From Simplicispira sp. 125 (GTDB taxonomy: Bacteria; Pseudomonadota; Gammaproteobacteria; Burkholderiales; Burkholderiaceae_C), in contig NZ_QEKM01000001.1 in NCBI RefSeq assembly GCF_003096555.1, positions 1,550,001 to 1,614,000 of the forward strand: a stretch of DNA of 64,000 nt, written 5' to 3'. The first letter of the stretch is position 1. Each line of letters starts with the position of its first letter. Positions 1-10,766 of the stretch are shown in pieces. Below the pieces are notes generated by a model, which worked only from the letters and a program-made list of their open reading frames with translations, was not told where the DNA came from and made no database searches. A program made the translations under genes and the position numbers.

Positions 1-549
1 GTCGCCCGCCACCGTGGTGATCTCGGAGTGCTCACCCCGATGGATCATGCCCAGCTCCATGACGCCGGCGACTTCCTGGCCAAAACGTACGCAACGTGTG
101 CAATGGATGCAACGGGTCATTTCCTGCATGGAAATGAGCGGACCGACATCCTTGAAGTGCACTACGCGCTTTTCTTCTTCGTAGCGCGTAGAAGATGCGC
201 CGTAGCCCACGGCCAGATCTTGCAGCTGGCACTCGCCACCTTGATCGCAGATGGGGCAATCCAAGGGATGGTTGATCAGCAAAAACTCCATGACCGACTT
301 CTGGGCCTGGATGGCCTTGTCGCTCTTGGTACGCACGATCATGCCCTGGGTGACAGGGGTCGCGCATGCTGGCATGGGCTTGGGCGCCTTCTCCACATCC
401 ACCAGGCACATACGGCAGTTGGCGGCGATGGACAGTTTCTTGTGGTAGCAGAAGTGGGGAATGTAAGTGCCTGCCTTCTCGGCTGCATGCATCACCATGC
501 TGCCTTCGGCAATTTCCACTTTCTGACCGTCAAGTTCAATTTCAACCAT
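1..549 (-). CDS. nuoG: NADH-quinone oxidoreductase subunit G (N-terminal part)
   Basis: This is the first 183 residues of NuoG, the large iron-sulfur subunit of the peripheral arm of respiratory complex I; the frame is open to the window edge. The N-terminal ferredoxin-like domain shows the 2Fe-2S cysteines (C34, C45, C48, C62). Next come the His/Cys 4Fe-4S site (H94, C98, C101, C107) and a CxxCxxC cluster (C147, C150, C153). The gene starts 15 bp after nuoF on the same strand and is the last nuo gene visible. The start MVEIELDG is the usual NuoG start. Confidence 0.96.
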   Translation of the reverse strand, partial: MVEIELDGQKVEIAEGSMVMHAAEKAGTYIPHFCYHKKLSIAANCRMCLVDVEKAPKPMPACATPVTQGMIVRTKSDKAIQAQKSVMEFLLINHPLDCPICDQGGECQLQDLAVGYGASSTRYEEEKRVVHFKDVGPLISMQEMTRCIHCTRCVRFGQEVAGVMELGMIHRGEHSEITTVAGD

Positions 550-564
550 ATGCTTTTCTCGCGA

Positions 565-1920
565 TCAGGCAGAAGTTGCGGCCTGAGGATTCGGTTTCCG
601 GATCATTGCAGCGAACTCCGGCCGGTAATGCTTGAGCATGGCTCGTACAGGCATCGCTGCCGCATCCCCCAGGGCGCAGATGGTGCGTCCCATGATGTTG
701 CTCGCCACGGAGTCGAGCACGTCCATGTCGGCGGGTCGTCCGTCGCCACGGTGAATGCGATCCACGAGGCGCCACAGCCACCCTGTACCCTCACGGCAGG
801 GTGTGCACTGACCGCAGGACTCGTGCATGTAAAAATAGGAAAGACGCTTGAGCGACTCGACCATGCAACGGCTGTCGTCCATGACAATGACCGCGCCTGA
901 ACCAAGCATCGAGCCAGCCTTGGCGATCGAGTCGTAGTCCATGGTGCATTCCATGATGATCGACGCGGGCAGCACGGGCGAAGAAGAACCGCCAGGGATC
1001 ACCGCCTTGAGCTGCCTACCTTTACGCACGCCACCAGCGAGCTCCAGCAACCGAGAAAACGGCGTACCCATCGGAACCTCGTAGTTGCCTGGGCACTCCA
1101 CATCACCGCTCACCGAGAAAATCTTGGTTCCACCGTTATTGGGCTTGCCACAGGCAAGGTAGGCAGCGCCACCATTGCGAATGATCCACGGCACGGCCGC
1201 AAAGGTTTCGGTGTTGTTGATCGTGGTCGGCTTGCCGTAGAGGCCAAAACTGGCCGGAAACGGCGGCTTGAAGCGGGGTTGACCCTTCTTGCCTTCCAGC
1301 GACTCCAGCAAAGCTGTTTCCTCGCCGCAAATGTAGGCACCAAAACCATGGTGTGCATGCAGTTGGAACGTAAAGCTGCTGCCGAGAATGTTGTCACCCA
1401 GATAACCGGCCGCACGGGCCTCTTCCAAGGCCGCCTCGAAGCGCTCGTATACCTGGAAAATTTCTCCGTGGATGTAGTTGTACCCCACCGTGATGCCCAT
1501 CGCGTAGGCCGCAATGATCATGCCCTCGATGACGGAGTGCGGGTTGTACATCAGGATGTCGCGGTCCTTGCAGGTGCCCGGTTCTCCCTCATCGGAATTG
1601 CACACCAGGTACTTCTGACCAGGAAACTGGCGGGGCATGAAGCTCCACTTCAAACCCGTGGGGAAACCGGCACCGCCGCGACCGCGCAGGCCTGATTCCT
1701 TGACGGTCGCAATGACCTGGTCCTGCGTCAGCGCTTCGCCGCCGTTTTTGCCGAGCATCGTGCGCAGGGCTTGATAGCCACCGCGCGCCTCGTAGTCCTT
1801 GATACTCCAGTTCGAACCATTGAGGCCCGCATAGATCTGGGGCTCGATATGGCGGTCATGAAAACAGGTCTCAATACCGGCGGCCTGAAATTGCAAAAGC
1901 ACCTGGGTTGCCGTGGTCAT
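565..1920 (-). CDS. nuoF: NADH-quinone oxidoreductase subunit F
   Basis: NuoF oxidises NADH and carries FMN and 4Fe-4S cluster N3 in complex I. The glycine-rich FMN/NADH motif [13 protein letters not shown] lies near residue 75. The cluster cysteines are SCGQCTPC near residue 367 plus a fourth Cys in TICALG near 413. Length is 451 aa, normal for the family. A GTG at 1923 is also in frame, but I take the ATG at 1920, which overlaps the nuoE stop (TGATG) and implies translational coupling in the nuo operon. Confidence 0.97.
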   Translation of the reverse strand: MTTATQVLLQFQAAGIETCFHDRHIEPQIYAGLNGSNWSIKDYEARGGYQALRTMLGKNGGEALTQDQVIATVKESGLRGRGGAGFPTGLKWSFMPRQFPGQKYLVCNSDEGEPGTCKDRDILMYNPHSVIEGMIIAAYAMGITVGYNYIHGEIFQVYERFEAALEEARAAGYLGDNILGSSFTFQLHAHHGFGAYICGEETALLESLEGKKGQPRFKPPFPASFGLYGKPTTINNTETFAAVPWIIRNGGAAYLACGKPNNGGTKIFSVSGDVECPGNYEVPMGTPFSRLLELAGGVRKGRQLKAVIPGGSSSPVLPASIIMECTMDYDSIAKAGSMLGSGAVIVMDDSRCMVESLKRLSYFYMHESCGQCTPCREGTGWLWRLVDRIHRGDGRPADMDVLDSVASNIMGRTICALGDAAAMPVRAMLKHYRPEFAAMIRKPNPQAATSA

Positions 1921-2408
1921 CACTTGCCCTCCGCTGCGCGCAGGCTATCGACCAGCTGATCGAGCTTATCGTTGCCCATGAAGCTACACATGTGGCGGTC
2001 GTTCACCAGCATCACAGGCGCATCGGCACAGGCGCCAAGGCATTCGCATTGTTGCAGGGTGAACAAGCCGTCCTGTGTGGTCTCACCCATCGAGATCCCC
2101 AGCTTGTGCTCCAGATACTCCAGCGCCTTGCCGCCTTCGCGCAGCAGGCATGGCAGATTGGTGCAGACGTTGAGTTTGTACTTGCCCACTGCATGCTGGT
2201 TGTACATGTTGTAGAAGGTCGTCACTTCGTGGACGGCAATCTGCGGCATACCCAGGTAGTCGGCAACTACCGCCTCGCTGGCCTCGCTGACATAGCCCTG
2301 CTCCTGCTGGACAATGGCAAGGCAGGCCATCACGGCGGACTGCTTCTGGTCGGCCGGGTATTTGGCCACTTCACGCGCAAAACGCGCCTTGGTCGCTTCA
2401 GAAATCAT
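1920..2408 (-). CDS. nuoE: NADH-quinone oxidoreductase subunit E
   Basis: NuoE is the thioredoxin-like 2Fe-2S subunit that pairs with NuoF in the NADH-oxidising tip of complex I. The four cluster ligands are seen as CTNLPC (about residues 83-88) and CECLGAC (about 121-127). Length is 162 aa, as expected. The start codon overlaps the nuoD stop by four bases (ATGA) and the stop overlaps nuoF, so the three genes look translationally coupled. Confidence 0.97.
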   Translation of the reverse strand: MISEATKARFAREVAKYPADQKQSAVMACLAIVQQEQGYVSEASEAVVADYLGMPQIAVHEVTTFYNMYNQHAVGKYKLNVCTNLPCLLREGGKALEYLEHKLGISMGETTQDGLFTLQQCECLGACADAPVMLVNDRHMCSFMGNDKLDQLVDSLRAAEGK

Positions 2409-3658
2409 CGGTCAATTTCTCCGAACACGATATCCATGGTGCCAATGATGGCAACCACGTCGGCCAGCATGTGGCCTCGGGCCATTTCATCCATGGTTGC
2501 CAGGTGTGCAAACCCTGGTGCGCGGATCTTCAGGCGGTATGGCTTGTTGGCACCGTCGCTCACAAGGTAAATACCAAATTCTCCCTTGGGGTGCTCCACG
2601 GCGGCATAAGCCTCACCTTCAGGCACATGCATCCCCTCCGAAAACAGCTTGAAATGGTGGATCAGGTCTTCCATACCTGTCTTCATCATCTCGCGGCTCG
2701 GTGGTGCGACCTTGTGGTTATCAGTAATCACCGGGCCGGGGTTGGCACGCAGCCAGGCAATACATTGCTGAATAATGCGATTGGACTCGCGCATTTCCTG
2801 CACGCGCACCAAATACCGATCGTAGCAATCACCCGTCTTGCCCACAGGCACATCGAAATCGACCCGGTCGTACACTTCGTAAGGCTGGGTTTTGCGCAGA
2901 TCCCAAGCAATACCGGAGCCACGCAGCATGGGGCCGGTCATACCGAGATTGAGTGCGCGCTCTGGCGTAACCACACCCACCCCCACGGTACGCTGTTTCC
3001 AGATCCGGTTGTCTGTCAGCAGCGTTTCGTATTCATCCACGTAGCCGGGAAAACGGCGGGTGAAGTCCTCAATAAAATCAAGCAGGGAGCCCTGGCGGTT
3101 CTGGTTGCGCTGCTCCAACGACTTGGCATTGCGCACCTTACTCGCCTTGTACTGCGGCATGCTCTCGGGCAGGTCGCGGTACACGCCGCCCGGACGGAAA
3201 TACGCCGCGTGCATGCGCGCACCCGACACAGCCTCGTACATATCGAACAGGTCTTCACGTTCGCGAAAGGTGTAGATCAGAATGGTCGAGCTACCACAGT
3301 CATTACCGTGCGAACCCAGCCACATCAGGTGGTTCAGCAGGCGCGTGATTTCGGAAAACATCACCCGGATGTACTGCGCCCGAATAGGCACTTCAAGACC
3401 CAAAAGCTTTTCGATGGCCAGGCAGTACGCATGCTCGTTGGACATCATGGACACGTAATCCAGTCGATCCATATACGGAAGCGACTGAATGTAGGTTTTG
3501 TGCTCGGCCAACTTTTCAGTGGCGCGGTGCAGCAATCCAATGTGCGGATCGGCGCGCTGCACAACCTCGCCATCGAGCTCCAACACAAGGCGCAATACAC
3601 CGTGGGCTGCAGGGTGTTGCGGCCCCAGATTCAGGGAATAGTTCTTGATTTCGGCCAT
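2405..3658 (-). CDS. nuoD: NADH-quinone oxidoreductase subunit D
   Basis: NuoD is the 49-kDa subunit of complex I and forms part of the quinone-binding pocket. It opens with the hallmark [15 protein letters not shown] stretch and ends with the conserved DIVFGEIDR tail. At 417 aa it is full length and is a stand-alone NuoD, not the NuoCD fusion of enterobacteria. It lies 26 bp after nuoC and overlaps nuoE by four bases. Confidence 0.98.
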   Translation of the reverse strand: MAEIKNYSLNLGPQHPAAHGVLRLVLELDGEVVQRADPHIGLLHRATEKLAEHKTYIQSLPYMDRLDYVSMMSNEHAYCLAIEKLLGLEVPIRAQYIRVMFSEITRLLNHLMWLGSHGNDCGSSTILIYTFREREDLFDMYEAVSGARMHAAYFRPGGVYRDLPESMPQYKASKVRNAKSLEQRNQNRQGSLLDFIEDFTRRFPGYVDEYETLLTDNRIWKQRTVGVGVVTPERALNLGMTGPMLRGSGIAWDLRKTQPYEVYDRVDFDVPVGKTGDCYDRYLVRVQEMRESNRIIQQCIAWLRANPGPVITDNHKVAPPSREMMKTGMEDLIHHFKLFSEGMHVPEGEAYAAVEHPKGEFGIYLVSDGANKPYRLKIRAPGFAHLATMDEMARGHMLADVVAIIGTMDIVFGEIDR

Positions 3659-3684
3659 GGTTCACCGCAGAAGACCGTCAGGTC

Positions 3685-4293
3685 TCAGTGCAGTCCTCCG
3701 TATTTATCTTCGCGAATGATGCGCGGAGTGATCTCGCGCGGCTCGATGCTGACCGGCTCATAGACCACTCGGCGCTGGTCTGCGTCATAACGCATCTCGA
3801 CATGGCCCGAGAGAGGGAAATCCTTGCGGAACGGATGGCCGATAAAGCCGTAGTCGGTCAAGATACGGCGCAGATCATTGTGACCGTCGAACACGATGCC
3901 GTACAAGTCGAACGCCTCGCGCTCATACCAGTTGGCCGATGCCCACAGCCCGGTCACCGAAGGCACCACAGGGAAATCATCCTCAGGGCAGAACACCTTG
4001 ACGCGCACGCGCTGGTTCAGGCTGACCGACAACAAATGGTTTACAACGCAATAGCGTGCGCCTTCGGCCTCACGGTCGCCATAGGTTGAATAATCCAAAC
4101 CGCACAAATCCACCAGTTGCTCAAAACGACAACCGGGCGCATCGCGCAGCAACTGCATGGCTTCGAGGTAATTGGCAGCAGGAACCACCACCGTGAGCTC
4201 GCCCAGCGCAATGTGCGCTTCGCGGATTCTGTCACCCAGCACCGCCATGATGGCGTCTTTGAGCTCTTCGGGGCGAATGGCAAAAGTTGTCAT
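3685..4293 (-). CDS. nuoC: NADH-quinone oxidoreductase subunit C
   Basis: NuoC is the 30-kDa subunit of the complex I peripheral arm and contacts NuoD. The family signature is visible as [28 protein letters not shown] sequence around residues 115-140, followed by [13 protein letters not shown] start at the ATG at 4293 ([11 protein letters not shown], 202 aa). It has an AGGGGG ribosome site just upstream and does not overlap nuoB, whereas the longer frame from 4317 would overlap it. Confidence 0.95.
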   Translation of the reverse strand: MTTFAIRPEELKDAIMAVLGDRIREAHIALGELTVVVPAANYLEAMQLLRDAPGCRFEQLVDLCGLDYSTYGDREAEGARYCVVNHLLSVSLNQRVRVKVFCPEDDFPVVPSVTGLWASANWYEREAFDLYGIVFDGHNDLRRILTDYGFIGHPFRKDFPLSGHVEMRYDADQRRVVYEPVSIEPREITPRIIREDKYGGLH

Positions 4294-4303
4294 GAAACCC
4301 CCT

Positions 4304-4783
4304 TCAGGCACGCGCAATAGTATTGGTGCGGCGAATCTTCTGCTGCAGCTGGATGATGCCGTAAATCAGGGCCTCTGCCGTAGGCGGGCAGCCCGGCACA
4401 TACACATCCACCGGAACAATGCGATCACAACCGCGCACCACCGAATAGCTGTAGTGGTAGTAGCCACCACCATTGGCGCATGAACCCATGGAGAGCACCC
4501 ACCGTGGCTCGCTCATCTGGTCGTACACCTTGCGCAGCGCAGGCGCCATCTTGTTGCACAGGGTACCGGCCACAATCATCAGGTCGGACTGGCGGGGACT
4601 GGCACGAAACACTTCAGCGCCAAAACGGCCAATGTCATAGCGCGCAGCCGCCGCATGCATCATCTCGACCGCACAGCAGGCCAAACCAAAGGTCATGGGC
4701 CAAAGCGAACCTGTCTTGGCCCAGTTCACCACCGAGTCGTAACTCGTGGTGATAAAGCCTTCCTTCATTACGCCTTCAATCAT
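4304..4783 (-). CDS. nuoB: NADH-quinone oxidoreductase subunit B
   Basis: NuoB (PSST) holds the terminal 4Fe-4S cluster N2 that hands electrons to quinone. The tandem cysteines in [10 protein letters not shown] and the later [16 protein letters not shown] and [11 protein letters not shown] cysteines are the N2 ligands. It is 159 aa, a normal length. It lies 24 bp downstream of nuoA and 10 bp ahead of nuoC in the nuo operon. Confidence 0.97.
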   Translation of the reverse strand: MIEGVMKEGFITTSYDSVVNWAKTGSLWPMTFGLACCAVEMMHAAAARYDIGRFGAEVFRASPRQSDLMIVAGTLCNKMAPALRKVYDQMSEPRWVLSMGSCANGGGYYHYSYSVVRGCDRIVPVDVYVPGCPPTAEALIYGIIQLQQKIRRTNTIARA

Positions 4784-4807
4784 TGCGTCAATCCTTGTTC
4801 AAGCCGC

Positions 4808-5167
4808 TCATTCCCACTCCAGGGCGCCCTTTTTCCACTCGTAGACAAAGCCCACAAGCAGAACCGTCAGGAAAATGACGACGGCGACGAAACCCGTCAG
4901 TCCCACGTCCTGCAGCGTCACAGCCCAGGGAAACAGAAAGGCGATCTCCAGATCGAAAAGAATAAACAGGATCGCGATGAGGTAATAGCGCACGTCGAAC
5001 TTCATGCGCGCATCCTCGAAGGCTTCGAAGCCACATTCGTAGGGGGAATTTTTTGCGGGATCAGGCCGATTGGGGCCCAGGATGTATCCCAGCGCTATGG
5101 GAACGATACCGACCCCAATACCGACCAAGATGAACAGGAGGACGGGGAGATATTGATCGAGGTTCAT
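4808..5167 (-). CDS. nuoA: NADH-quinone oxidoreductase subunit A
   Basis: NuoA is a small membrane subunit of complex I. It is 119 aa with three hydrophobic segments (about residues 8-30, 62-82 and 88-110). The conserved loop after the first helix reads [17 protein letters not shown], typical of NuoA/ND3. It is the first gene of the nuo operon; tRNA-Leu lies 77 bp upstream on the same strand, so the operon promoter or read-through must lie in that gap. Confidence 0.96.
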   Translation of the reverse strand: MNLDQYLPVLLFILVGIGVGIVPIALGYILGPNRPDPAKNSPYECGFEAFEDARMKFDVRYYLIAILFILFDLEIAFLFPWAVTLQDVGLTGFVAVVIFLTVLLVGFVYEWKKGALEWE

Positions 5168-5243
5168 CTTTAGGATGCGCTCATCGCTGAGGCCTCGCCC
5201 ATCATGACCGCAAGCGGAACATGCGGGCTGGCCTGTTTTTGTC

Positions 5244-5328
5244 TGGTGCCGTCGGCGAGACTCGAACTCGCACAGCTTTCGCCACTACCCCCTCAAGATA
5301 GCGTGTCTACCAATTTCACCACGACGGC
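5244..5328 (-). tRNA. tRNA-Leu (anticodon GAG)
   Basis: The minus strand folds as a class II tRNA of 85 nt. The acceptor stem GCCGTCG pairs with CGACGGC, followed by an A and an encoded CCA. The anticodon stem CTATC/GGTAG encloses the loop TTGAGGG, giving anticodon GAG. A variable arm and a T arm with GTTCGAGTC are present. It lies between secG and nuoA, a common arrangement in Burkholderiales. Confidence 0.95.
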
Positions 5329-5577
5329 TTTGTCATGTCTGGGTGGCATGAGGAACCATTTGGTTTTGGCTTCCCAGACAATCCAAGATTCTACTCCGGA
5401 AAAACCCTGTTACCGGGCTCTGCAGAGGATTTATTGATCATTTCGTCGCTTGGCACGCACATTGCTGGCGTTGACTGGGGCGACTCTCCCTGCTCTTTGT
5501 CAGACCCACGAAAGACTGGAATCCAAAGGAGCAGCAACGCGGTGTTTTCGACCCCAACGCCACGCTGCCGCAGTCAC

Positions 5578-5991
5578 TCACTTCGCAGGAATCTGCCCTG
5601 CACCAGAGGCCGCAACCGCTGGGGCTGGGCTCTCAGCCGCAGCGGGCGCTGCATTGCCGGGAATGGTGGCAGCCGAACCCGCTTCAGGTGCCGGAGCCAC
5701 TGGCGCAGTCGTGGCCACAGGGCCTTCCAGCACACTGCCGGTGCTGGCAGGTCGTGCGTTACCAAAGTAAGCCAGCGCCAGGGTGCTGACAAAGAAAATC
5801 ACTGCCAGCACGGCGGTCGTACGCGAGAGAAAGTTGGCGCTGCCGCTGGCACCAAACAGGCTGCCGGAACTACCGCTGCCAAATGCAGCCCCCATGTCGG
5901 CACCTTTTCCGTGCTGGATCAAGATCAGTCCAATCATGCCCAGAGCGGTCATTATCTGCACCGTCAAGATTACGTTTACAAGCATTCCCAT
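5578..5991 (-). CDS. secG: preprotein translocase subunit SecG
   Basis: SecG is the small inner-membrane subunit of the SecYEG translocon. Two hydrophobic helices (about residues 2-22 and 56-77) flank a loop with IQHGKGADMGAAFGSGSSGSLFG, the conserved SecG region. At 137 aa it carries an Ala/Pro-rich tail after residue 85 that is longer than in E. coli SecG and looks disordered. It lies downstream of tpiA and upstream of tRNA-Leu on the same strand. Confidence 0.93.
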   Translation of the reverse strand: MGMLVNVILTVQIMTALGMIGLILIQHGKGADMGAAFGSGSSGSLFGASGSANFLSRTTAVLAVIFFVSTLALAYFGNARPASTGSVLEGPVATTAPVAPAPEAGSAATIPGNAAPAAAESPAPAVAASGAGQIPAK

Positions 5992-6009
5992 TCTTTTAAT
6001 ACTCCTGAT

Positions 6010-6026
6010 TTAATAGCTAGTAGCGC
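6010..6026. repeat. dispersed palindromic repeat, copy 1 (partial)
   Basis: The 41-bp gap between tpiA and secG holds TTAATAGCTAGTAGCGC, the left half of an A+T-rich element that recurs in other gaps of this window. The right arm is degenerate here. See the separate finding on the family. Confidence 0.55.
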
Positions 6027-6032
6027 CCGTAT

Positions 6033-6779
6033 TTATTGGGCTGCTGCGATAATTTGTTGAAATTCTGCCGCCTTAAGCGATGCACCACCCACCAGACCGC
6101 CGTCAATGTCGGGCTGGCCCAGCAATTGCGCGGCATTCGCAGCATTCATGCTGCCGCCATACAACAAGCGAATGCTGCCCGCACGCGGACTGGCCGCTGC
6201 CAGTTGCGCACGCAGCACGGCATGTACCTGCTGCGCTTGTGCGGGTGAAGCGGTCTTGCCTGTACCAATAGCCCAGACGGGTTCGTAGGCCACCACCACC
6301 TCGCTAATGCAGTGGCCATTGAAGTGAATGACAGCCGCCAACTGGCGCCGCACCACCATCTCAGTGTCGCCCGCTTCACGCTCCGCCAACGTCTCGCCCA
6401 CACAAACGATGGGAGTGATGCCCGCCGCAAGCGCACGCTGCGCCTTGACCGCCACCTGCACATCGGTCTCGCCGTGGTACTGGCGCCGCTCCGAATGTCC
6501 CACCAACACATAGCGCACACCAAATTCACGCAACATGGCCGCAGAGTTTTCTCCGGTGTAGGCCCCTGCTTCGTGCTGCGACACATCCTGCGCCGCCAGC
6601 GCTAAAGGCGAGCCTGCCGCCAGCGCCTGCACCTGCGCGAGATACGGCGCGGGCACAGCGACGGCAACGTCGCAACCCGGCTGCGCCCCCAGACCAGCAA
6701 CCAACGCCTGCACCAAAGCCTCGTTGGCAGCCAGGCTGCCATTCATTTTCCAGTTGCCTGCAATGAGTTTCTTGTTCAT
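6033..6779 (-). CDS. tpiA: triosephosphate isomerase
   Basis: The enzyme interconverts dihydroxyacetone phosphate and glyceraldehyde 3-phosphate in glycolysis and gluconeogenesis. Visible features are the N-terminal AGNWKMNGS with the active-site Asn and Lys, the catalytic His in GHSERR, the catalytic Glu in [11 protein letters not shown], and the phosphate loops GGS and GGLVGGASL near the C-terminus. The open frame extends further upstream, but the start [10 protein letters not shown] at 6779 gives the expected 248 aa. It lies 2 bp after a quinone oxidoreductase gene and probably shares its transcript. Confidence 0.96.
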   Translation of the reverse strand: MNKKLIAGNWKMNGSLAANEALVQALVAGLGAQPGCDVAVAVPAPYLAQVQALAAGSPLALAAQDVSQHEAGAYTGENSAAMLREFGVRYVLVGHSERRQYHGETDVQVAVKAQRALAAGITPIVCVGETLAEREAGDTEMVVRRQLAAVIHFNGHCISEVVVAYEPVWAIGTGKTASPAQAQQVHAVLRAQLAAASPRAGSIRLLYGGSMNAANAAQLLGQPDIDGGLVGGASLKAAEFQQIIAAAQ

Positions 6780-6781
6780 GT

Positions 6782-7768
6782 TCACCACGTCAAAACAATT
6801 TTGCCCGTATGCTGATTCGATTCCATCAAAGCGTGGGCCTGCGCCGCATCGGCGGCCGCAAAGCTGCTGTGCACCACCGGACGCACCGCACCCGATGCCA
6901 GCAGCGGCCACACCCGCTCACGCAAAGCCCGGGCGATGGCCCCCTTGAAGGCGACCGGCCTGGCCCGCAGCGTCGAACCCGTGATGGTCAGACGCTTGCG
7001 CAGCACCAGACCCGCGTTGAATGCAGCCTGCACGCCACCTTGCACCGCAATGATGACCAGGCGCCCATCTTCGGCAAGGCACTCCACCTCACGCGCCACA
7101 TAGCTGCCAGCCACCATGTCCAGCACCACATCAACGCCCTTGCCCGCCGTGATGCGCTGCACCTCGGCCACAAAATCCTGCGTTTGATAGTTGATGGCAT
7201 GGCGGGCACCCAGCGCCAGACAGGCCGCGCACTTCTCGTCACTGCCCGCCGTGACGATGACCGTCGCACCAAAAGCCCGCCCCAGCTGGATGGCCGTGAC
7301 ACCAATGCCGCTACCACCACCTTGCACGAGCAGGGCTTCCCCGGGCTGCAGCCGCGCCCGGTCAAACACATTGCTCCACACCGTAAAAAAGGTTTCGGGA
7401 AGAGAGGCCGCCTCGATGTCGCTCAGCCCTGCGGGTACCGGCAGACACTGCTCCACCGGAGCCACACACCACTGCGCATATCCACCACCGGCCAACAAGG
7501 CGCACACCCGGTCACCCACACGCAGGCCCACCTGCGCCATGGCAGCCGCATCCCCCCCCTGCACGACCCCGGCCACCTCCAGCCCGGGCACATCACTGGC
7601 GCCCGGAGGCGGTGCGTAGTGGCCTTTGCGCTGCAAGACATCGGGGCGGTTGATACCACTGGCGCTCACGCGGATCAGCACCTCACCCACGCCCGCCACG
7701 GGCTGCGCACGCTCACCCAGGCGCAACACTTCAGGTGCACCAAATTCGGTGATTTCAATGGCTTGCAT
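6782..7768 (-). CDS. NAD(P)H quinone oxidoreductase, MDR/PIG3 family
   Basis: This is a zinc-independent medium-chain dehydrogenase/reductase of the quinone oxidoreductase type. It has the N-terminal GroES-like fold with [15 protein letters not shown] near residue 45. The NADPH-binding Rossmann motif [16 protein letters not shown] lies near residue 145, and the GSTLRARP and HTGKIVLTW ends are typical of the PIG3 subgroup. I chose [15 protein letters not shown] at 7768 (328 aa). An upstream ATG at 7801 is possible; neither start has a clear ribosome site. The substrate cannot be read from the sequence. Confidence 0.88.
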   Translation of the reverse strand: MQAIEITEFGAPEVLRLGERAQPVAGVGEVLIRVSASGINRPDVLQRKGHYAPPPGASDVPGLEVAGVVQGGDAAAMAQVGLRVGDRVCALLAGGGYAQWCVAPVEQCLPVPAGLSDIEAASLPETFFTVWSNVFDRARLQPGEALLVQGGGSGIGVTAIQLGRAFGATVIVTAGSDEKCAACLALGARHAINYQTQDFVAEVQRITAGKGVDVVLDMVAGSYVAREVECLAEDGRLVIIAVQGGVQAAFNAGLVLRKRLTITGSTLRARPVAFKGAIARALRERVWPLLASGAVRPVVHSSFAAADAAQAHALMESNQHTGKIVLTW

Positions 7769-7865
7769 GGCAGTCTCGGATAAGGCGGGTTGAATTAGCA
7801 TTGTTTTTGCCTCTAACGCCCGTCAATAGGGCGCGAGAAGCTACAAAACAAATAGCATTCAAAGA

Positions 7866-10091
7866 TCAGCCGTTGGCCTGCACCTGCCCATCCAGGGGCA
7901 AGGCCTGCTGTTGCTGCTGCTCACCGGCCGCCGTTTCGCGGTGCTCACGGGGTTCGCGGCGCTCGGCGGGTGCAGGACGATCGCTTCCACCATGGGCAGG
8001 ACGATCAGACAGAGCCTTCATGGACAGCTTGATGCGGCCCTTTTCGTCGGTCTCCAAGACCTTGACCTTCACGATCTGGCCCTCCTGCAGGTAGTCGCTG
8101 ACCTTCTCCACGCGCTCATGGGCGATCTGGCTGATATGCAGCAAACCATCCTTGCCGGGCAACAGGTTGATCAGCGCGCCGAAGTCCAGGATCTTGGTGA
8201 CCGGGCCTTCGTACACCTTGCCGATTTCGACTTCCGCCGTGATCTGCTCAATACGGCGCTTGGCTTCGTCAGCCTTGGCGTTGTCGGTTGCCGCAATGGT
8301 GATGGTGCCGTCTTCCTCGATATTGATCTGGCAGCCGGTTTCTTCAGTGAGCGCACGAATGACCGCGCCGCCCTTGCCGATCACATCGCGGATCTTTTCG
8401 GGATTGATCTTCATGGTGTACAGCTTGGGAGCGAAGTTCGACACTTCGGTCTTGGCTTCGCCCATGGCCTCCTGCATCTTGCCCAGAATGTGCATGCGGG
8501 CTTCCTTGGCCTGGGCCAATGCGACCTGCATGATTTCCTTGGTGATGCCCTGGATCTTGATATCCATCTGCAGCGCGGTGATGCCGTTGGTGGTGCCTGC
8601 CACCTTGAAGTCCATGTCACCCAGGTGGTCTTCATCGCCCAGGATATCGGTCAGCACGGCAAAACGGTTGTCTTCCTTGATCAGGCCCATGGCAATACCG
8701 GCCACGTGTGCCTTCATGGGCACGCCAGCGTCCATCATCGACAGGCAGCCACCGCAGACCGAAGCCATCGACGACGAACCGTTCGATTCAGTGATCTCGG
8801 ACACCACACGCATGGTGTAGGGAAACTCCTCCTTGCTGGGCAAAACGGCAATCAACGCACGCTTGGCCAAGCGACCGTGGCCGATTTCGCGGCGCTTGGT
8901 CGAACCCATGCGGCCCACTTCGCCGGTGGCAAAGGGAGGCATGTTGTAGTGCATCATGAAGCGGTCTTCATACTCGCCCGCCAGCGCGTCGATGCGCTGT
9001 GCATCGCGCTCGGTGCCCAGCGTGGTCACGACCAGCGCCTGCGTTTCGCCGCGCGTGAACAAGGCGGAGCCATGGGTGCGGGGCAGAACCGAATTGCGGA
9101 TCTCAATGGGACGCACAGTGCGCGTGTCACGGCCATCAATGCGGGGCTCGCCCGCCAGAATCTGGCTGCGCACGATACGCGCTTCAATGTCGAACAGCAT
9201 GCCTTCGACCTTGACCGCGTCGAACACGACACCGGCCTCTTTCAGGTCGGCCATCACCACGGCATAGGCTTCGCGGCAAGCGTGCGTACGGGCCTGCTTA
9301 TTGCGGATCTGGTAAGCGGCGCGCAGCTTTTCCTCGGCCAATGCACCCACTTTGGCAATCAGACCTTCGTCCTTGGCAGGAGCCTGCCAGTCCCACACGG
9401 GCTTGCCGGCATCGCGCACCAGTTCATGGATGGCGTTGATCGCGACCTTGCCTGCTTCGTGACCAAACACCACGGCGCCCAGCATCACGTCTTCGGACAG
9501 TTGCTGCGCTTCGGACTCAACCATCAGCACGGCCGCTTCGGTACCCGCCACCACCAGGTCCATCTGGCTGTTCTTACGCGCCGTCTGACCGGGATTGAGC
9601 ACGTATTCGCCGTTGATGTAGCCCACGCGCGCTGCACCAATGGGGCCACTGAACGGGATACCCGAGATGGCCAGCGCGGCGCTCGATGCAATCAGCGCTG
9701 CGATGTCGGCGTCTACTTCAGGATTCAAAGAAACGGTGTGGATCACCACATGCACTTCGTTGAAGAAGCCTTCCGGGAACAGCGGACGGATCGGGCGGTC
9801 GATCAGGCGGCTGGTCAGCGTTTCATGCTCGCTGGGCTTGGCTTCGCGCTTGAAGAAGCTGCCGGGGATCTTGCCCGCAGCGTACGTCTTCTCGATGTAG
9901 TCCACCGTCAGCGGGAAGAAATCCTGGCCGGGCTTGGCGCCCTTGGACGCCACCACGGTGGCCAGCACCACGGTATCGTCAATGTTCACCAGCACAGCGC
10001 CCGAGGCCTGGCGTGCGAATTCGCCCGTTTCCATGACGACAGTCTTGTCGCCCCACTGGAAAGACTTGGTCACTTTATTGAAAATGCTCAT
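7866..10091 (-). CDS. pnp: polyribonucleotide nucleotidyltransferase (PNPase)
   Basis: PNPase is a phosphorolytic 3'-to-5' exoribonuclease of the RNA degradosome. Two RNase PH domains are present, the second with [31 protein letters not shown] sequence. They are followed by a KH domain (about residues 555-615, [15 protein letters not shown]) and an S1 domain (about 620-690, [13 protein letters not shown]). The C-terminal tail is Gln-rich. The start [17 protein letters not shown] at 10091 is preceded by TAGGAG. Length is 741 aa. It lies downstream of rpsO, the classic pairing. Confidence 0.97.
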   Translation of the reverse strand: MSIFNKVTKSFQWGDKTVVMETGEFARQASGAVLVNIDDTVVLATVVASKGAKPGQDFFPLTVDYIEKTYAAGKIPGSFFKREAKPSEHETLTSRLIDRPIRPLFPEGFFNEVHVVIHTVSLNPEVDADIAALIASSAALAISGIPFSGPIGAARVGYINGEYVLNPGQTARKNSQMDLVVAGTEAAVLMVESEAQQLSEDVMLGAVVFGHEAGKVAINAIHELVRDAGKPVWDWQAPAKDEGLIAKVGALAEEKLRAAYQIRNKQARTHACREAYAVVMADLKEAGVVFDAVKVEGMLFDIEARIVRSQILAGEPRIDGRDTRTVRPIEIRNSVLPRTHGSALFTRGETQALVVTTLGTERDAQRIDALAGEYEDRFMMHYNMPPFATGEVGRMGSTKRREIGHGRLAKRALIAVLPSKEEFPYTMRVVSEITESNGSSSMASVCGGCLSMMDAGVPMKAHVAGIAMGLIKEDNRFAVLTDILGDEDHLGDMDFKVAGTTNGITALQMDIKIQGITKEIMQVALAQAKEARMHILGKMQEAMGEAKTEVSNFAPKLYTMKINPEKIRDVIGKGGAVIRALTEETGCQINIEEDGTITIAATDNAKADEAKRRIEQITAEVEIGKVYEGPVTKILDFGALINLLPGKDGLLHISQIAHERVEKVSDYLQEGQIVKVKVLETDEKGRIKLSMKALSDRPAHGGSDRPAPAERREPREHRETAAGEQQQQQALPLDGQVQANG

Positions 10092-10103
10092 AATTGCTCC
10101 TAT

Positions 10104-10121
10104 TTTAATAGCTGGCAGCGC
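10104..10121. repeat. dispersed palindromic repeat, copy 2 (partial)
   Basis: TTTAATAGCTGGCAGCGC lies just upstream of pnp, in the gap to rpsO. It is the left arm of the dispersed repeat, and the A+T-rich end abuts the ribosome site of pnp (TAGGAG). Confidence 0.5.
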
Positions 10122-10234
10122 ACTACCAGAAAGCGCCAGAGGCCGATTTAGATGTCGATGCCATTCCATTGAAACCGCACGCGGAGTTCAGTGGAATGAC
10201 ACAGCTTCGATCTGTTTGGCACACCGGCAAAGTA

Positions 10235-10272
10235 AAAAACGCCTGAGCTAGCGCGCTAACCCAGGCGTTTTT
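10235..10272 (-). terminator. rho-independent terminator after rpsO
   Basis: An 11-bp inverted repeat, AAAAACGCCTG paired with CAGGCGTTTTT, ends in a T run when read on the minus strand. It lies 15 bp after rpsO, so it would attenuate transcription between rpsO and pnp. It is nearly symmetric, but no plus-strand gene runs into it. Confidence 0.85.
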
Positions 10273-10287
10273 GCATGCAAACAGCGT

Positions 10288-10554
10288 TTATTTGCGCAGA
10301 CCCAGCTTGGCAATCAGCGCGGTGTAACGCTCGCCATCCTTGGCCTTGAGGTAGTCCAGCAGCTTGCGGCGGCGGCTCACCATGCGCAGCAAACCGCGGC
10401 GACCATGGTGATCCTTGGCGTGCTGTTTGAAGTGGGGCATCAGTTCATTGATGCGTGCCGTGAGCAAAGCCACCTGCACTTCCGGGCTACCGGTATCGTT
10501 GGCAGCACGGGCGTTGGCCTTGACAACTTCGGCCTTGATTGAAGATGCGATCAT
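10288..10554 (-). CDS. rpsO: 30S ribosomal protein S15
   Basis: S15 binds 16S rRNA helices 20-22 early in 30S assembly. The 88-aa protein from the ATG at 10554 ([11 protein letters not shown]) has the family core [15 protein letters not shown], then [21 protein letters not shown] and [11 protein letters not shown] longer frame upstream has no family match; the chosen start has an AGGA-like ribosome site 12 bp upstream. pnp follows. Confidence 0.97.
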   Translation of the reverse strand: MIASSIKAEVVKANARAANDTGSPEVQVALLTARINELMPHFKQHAKDHHGRRGLLRMVSRRRKLLDYLKAKDGERYTALIAKLGLRK

Positions 10555-10766
10555 TCGAATTTTTCCTGAATATGGCCTACAGCCGCTCATGAAGCACTGC
10601 GGGCACTGGTTTTACTTGCGCCGGAAGCTGGAAGGGCCACCGGCGTGCGTCTTGCACCATGCAAAACCCCTCAATTGTACATGGCCCCGGTTCTGCGGGA
10701 TTTCGCGCATACAAAGCCGCCCCTGGGCATGGCAGGATCAACGCGCAAAACCAGAAAGACCGCACC

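Noticed and set aside
2471..3763. A 430-codon open frame opposite nuoD
   Set aside because: Antisense shadow; NuoD is certain and the opposite frame has no ribosome site or motif.
7911..10151. A 746-codon open frame on the plus strand opposite pnp
   Set aside because: It is a shadow of a G+C-rich gene. The minus strand carries a clear PNPase with correct domains and start, and the plus frame has no recognisable motif.
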